Of a stretch of DNA of 34,342 nt, positions 32,611-34,342 are shown piece by piece. The stretch covers positions 1 through 34,342 of the forward strand of contig JALXAX010000197.1 of the NCBI GenBank assembly GCA_026991755.1, given 5' to 3'. Numbering within the stretch: the first letter of the stretch is position 1; each line of letters begins with the position of its first letter. The position numbers and the translations under genes were made by a program. The notes under the pieces are model-generated. The model was not told the origin of the DNA and made no database searches. It saw only the letters and a program-made list of their open reading frames with translations. The stretch is from Thiotrichaceae bacterium (GTDB lineage: Bacteria; Pseudomonadota; Gammaproteobacteria; Thiotrichales; Thiotrichaceae).

Positions 32611-33024
32611 ATGAAGTTGTTAAAATTTCTATTAGTACTGGTATTCGCTATTTTGATCTTTAGCGGAGCATTGATGATACCTAGTCAGTATAACAACGGT
32701 GATGATAGAAAGGCTGGGAGTGCAATGGGAGCTGAGGTTGTAAACGATGAAAATATGGTAAAAATAACGGCAAGCATGTGGAAATACGACCCGCCTCACA
32801 TTGAGATTAAAAAAGGTAAACTCGTCATACTTGAGCTGACCTCACTTGATCGTTTGCATGGTTTTTATATTCCTGAATTTGATATTCGTGCGGATGTCAT
32901 GCCCAATAAAACCATAAGGGTTGAATTAATGCCTGAAAAGATAGGTAACTATCCCTTTCTTTGTGATATTTTTTGCGGTGATGGACATGGTGAAATGAAT
33001 GGTGTTATCCATGTGGTAGATTGA
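32611..33024 (+). CDS. Membrane-anchored CuA cupredoxin, COX2-like
   Basis: A 137-residue protein with one N-terminal hydrophobic anchor (about 3-24) and a cupredoxin domain facing the periplasm. The full binuclear CuA ligand set of cytochrome oxidase subunit II is present: H83 in RLHGFYIP, then C118-x3-C122-x3-H126-x2-M129. The strand FDIRADVMPNKT matches the COX2 pattern. It lacks the two-helix hairpin of true subunit II, and no oxidase genes are adjacent, so it is probably a stand-alone electron carrier, copper sensor or copper donor. It starts three bases after the metallophosphoesterase stop and is surely co-transcribed. Confidence 0.88.
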   Translation: MKLLKFLLVLVFAILIFSGALMIPSQYNNGDDRKAGSAMGAEVVNDENMVKITASMWKYDPPHIEIKKGKLVILELTSLDRLHGFYIPEFDIRADVMPNKTIRVELMPEKIGNYPFLCDIFCGDGHGEMNGVIHVVD

Positions 33025-33034
33025 GCGCTGTAAG

Positions 33035-33069
33035 ACTAGTACCCATAAGTATTTCTTGTGGGTACTAGT
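33035..33069 (+). terminator. Hairpin after the CuA gene
   Basis: ACTAGTACCCA (33035-33045) pairs perfectly with 33059-33069, and the stem continues inward by five more pairs to a five-base loop. It begins ten bases after the CuA stop. No T-tract follows, so it may be a stabilising 3' end or a factor-dependent stop rather than a classic terminator. Confidence 0.55.
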
Positions 33070-33207
33070 ACTCCAGCAACTTAGGTTTGATGGATACAGA
33101 GCAATCCAAAGCGCTCAAGACAAGGCTTGGGTTGCAGGCAATGGTTGTTCCCTTGGCAAGACCCATAACGCCCAATGTCATTGACTTAAGCCGTAACCTA
33201 TTGATAT

Positions 33208-34221
33208 TCATAGCGCTCCTTTGCAGCACATATGGAATTTATGACGATCAGTTACCTTCTTTTTTCGGGTAAAACTTCTACCCGATCGTACAGAACATAA
33301 ATCCTGTCCGATAGAGGATAACCACTCTCTAATTTCCTTACTACTTAGATTATTAAACAGCAGATGTATCAGTGTATTTTTCATAGCACTTAACGTAGAA
33401 ACAAAGTTGATTTTATAGCTTAATAAGCGTCCCTTAACCGTTTTCTCCTTATACTCCTGAGCGGCATAGGTCGTGATCGCAGCCAGTGTCTGGCAGAGAA
33501 CTCTTGCATGAAAATCTTGTTTAATGGCTAATACAGATCGCCCAGTAAAGTTCTCCATTTCAATCCCGTTTTTCTGCTTCTTATAACCTTCTTCAACTTG
33601 CCAACGTAGGTGGTATAAATCCTTAAAAGCTTTTAAAGGATAACGACGTTTATTCAATAGGTTAGTTATAAGAATGTATTCACCTTTAGTGGTTTTAATA
33701 CGCAATAAACGGACGGTAATGTCGGTGGTCGATACGCCTTTTTCTTTACAGGTTGCCTTCATTTGATCACTCGCACTTAGCATCACAATAGCCTGGTGTT
33801 TATTAGAACGAGCGAAAGCTTTAGTCTCTTTGTTAAAGTCCTTTCTCGCCCTCATACAAAAATGACTTCCCTTGTCTTGATGGGCTGCAAATAACCAGAA
33901 TGCAGGGTATCCACGATCATAAAGTGTCAGATCATCAGGGTGAGAATAAGCGAGATGTTGATAGGCTAAATCACGCTCACTATGTGTATAAGGTGCTAAA
34001 TCAGCATCTAAAATAAGCCCCTGAAAGACATCATAGAGGCATGATCCTAATGCCATAGGAATAGCCTTTTCATATTGATTGGTCATCCCTCCATAAGTGG
34101 CATAAGCACCCACCTCATCAGGAAGTAAATATTTGCTGCCATCAACCGCTAATACGCGAAGACCTAGCCATGACTGGAGTGAATTATCCTTGTAAAAGTG
34201 CTGAGTAAGACGGTGACCCCC
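33208..34221 (-). pseudogene. IS4-family transposase, N-terminus cut off by another IS
   Basis: DDE transposase of the IS4 family. From GTG 34113 it reads 301 residues, but the same frame continues upstream to about 34221 with clear transposase sequence, including LAVDGSK, which holds the first catalytic aspartate. The second is in LYDRGYPAFW, and the glutamate lies in the family signature YHLRWQVEEGYKKQ. About 90 or more N-terminal residues are missing at the junction with the IS3-type end. The C-terminus (HMCCKGAL) looks complete. A short minus-strand frame starting at 33210 (overlapping the stop) has no recognised product. The IS boundary on the left, between about 33070 and 33207, could not be placed. 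Confidence 0.85.
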
Positions 34222-34342
34222 TATGTCAGGCTAGTTGTCACCCCTAAAATTTCATAAATCAGAGGGGCGGATAGGATCAAAGTATGGCTTATTCACAAGA
34301 ACGCAAAGAAGCAATTCTTAAAAAATTATTACCGCCTGTCAA
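34222..34342 (+). mobile_element. Left end of an IS3-type insertion sequence, runs off the window
   Basis: The transposase frame of the IS4 element breaks near 34221 and a new sequence starts with TGTCAGGCTAGTTGTCACCC, which looks like an IS3-type terminal repeat (TG at the tip). About 50 bases on, the first transposase gene begins. Only this end is in the window, so target duplication and right end cannot be checked. Confidence 0.7.
34284..34342 (+). CDS. IS3-family transposase OrfA, first 19 residues
   Basis: Starts MAYSQERKEAILKKLLPP, the usual start of a group of IS3-family OrfA proteins, which carry a helix-turn-helix for binding the IS ends. A GGAT lies about ten bases before the ATG. 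The rest lies outside the window. Confidence 0.75.
   Translation, partial: MAYSQERKEAILKKLLPPV

Noticed and set aside
33087-33272. Plus-strand 61-codon frame at the end of the IS4 element
   Set aside because: Overlaps the transposase 3' end on the opposite strand, no family, probably IS border sequence.

Overview
The window looks like a chromosomal segment of an AT-leaning gammaproteobacterium. The block pabB-pabC-mltG-tmk-holB-pilZ and the set lolC/lolE/lolD-DUF2062-comEC are classic gammaproteobacterial gene orders, and the Lol lipoprotein exporter implies an outer membrane. Many short inverted-repeat elements and two insertion sequences suggest a repeat-rich genome. A marine or sulfur-oxidiser type (Thiotrichales-like) is a guess only.

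Layout. 1-4.4 kb: a REP-like hairpin, a small BamE-like exported protein, then the Lol ABC exporter (two paralogous permeases and the ATPase) and a convergent DUF2062 membrane protein. 4.4-11.1 kb: comEC, sbcD and sbcC as one tightly packed run (DNA uptake channel, then the SbcCD nuclease). 11.1-11.7 kb: the C-terminal stub of a cytosine-C5 DNA methyltransferase and a small convergent unknown gene, a probable restriction-modification scar. 11.9-17.3 kb: an accessory block of a SAF-domain dehydrogenase, a TylCIII/TcaB9-type C-methyltransferase, a soluble DUF2156 aminoacyltransferase-like protein and a cytochrome P450, with a MITE before the P450. 17.3-19.8 kb: two tandem paralogous lipoproteins with a Cys-His-Asp pattern like transglutaminases, divergent from a one-module KpsC-like Kdo transferase. 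19.9-20.6 kb: an exported rhodanese. 20.9-26.2 kb: the housekeeping operon for folate (PabB, PabC), cell-wall strand termination (MltG), dTMP kinase, DNA polymerase III delta' and PilZ, closed by a strong bidirectional terminator shared with a class V aminotransferase. 27.4-30.2 kb: repeats and three small or mid-size genes (COG4255 protein, HMA copper-type protein, multi-pass membrane protein). 30.2-33.0 kb: ECF sigma and zinc anti-sigma factors divergent from a Tat-exported metallophosphoesterase and a membrane-anchored CuA cupredoxin. 33.2-34.3 kb: an IS4-family transposase cut by an IS3-type element that runs off the window.

The points I find most worth a second look are: (i) a MITE family whose interior is conserved between copies while the terminal arms have changed in both halves together and stay perfectly complementary; one copy also supplies the anti-sigma stop codon; (ii) the ECF sigma/anti-sigma module facing a metallophosphoesterase-CuA pair, with mirrored GGGAATA boxes between them; (iii) the dehydrogenase/C-methyltransferase/aminoacyltransferase/P450 group; (iv) the duplicated transglutaminase-like lipoproteins. 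No CRISPR array, tRNA or rRNA was seen.
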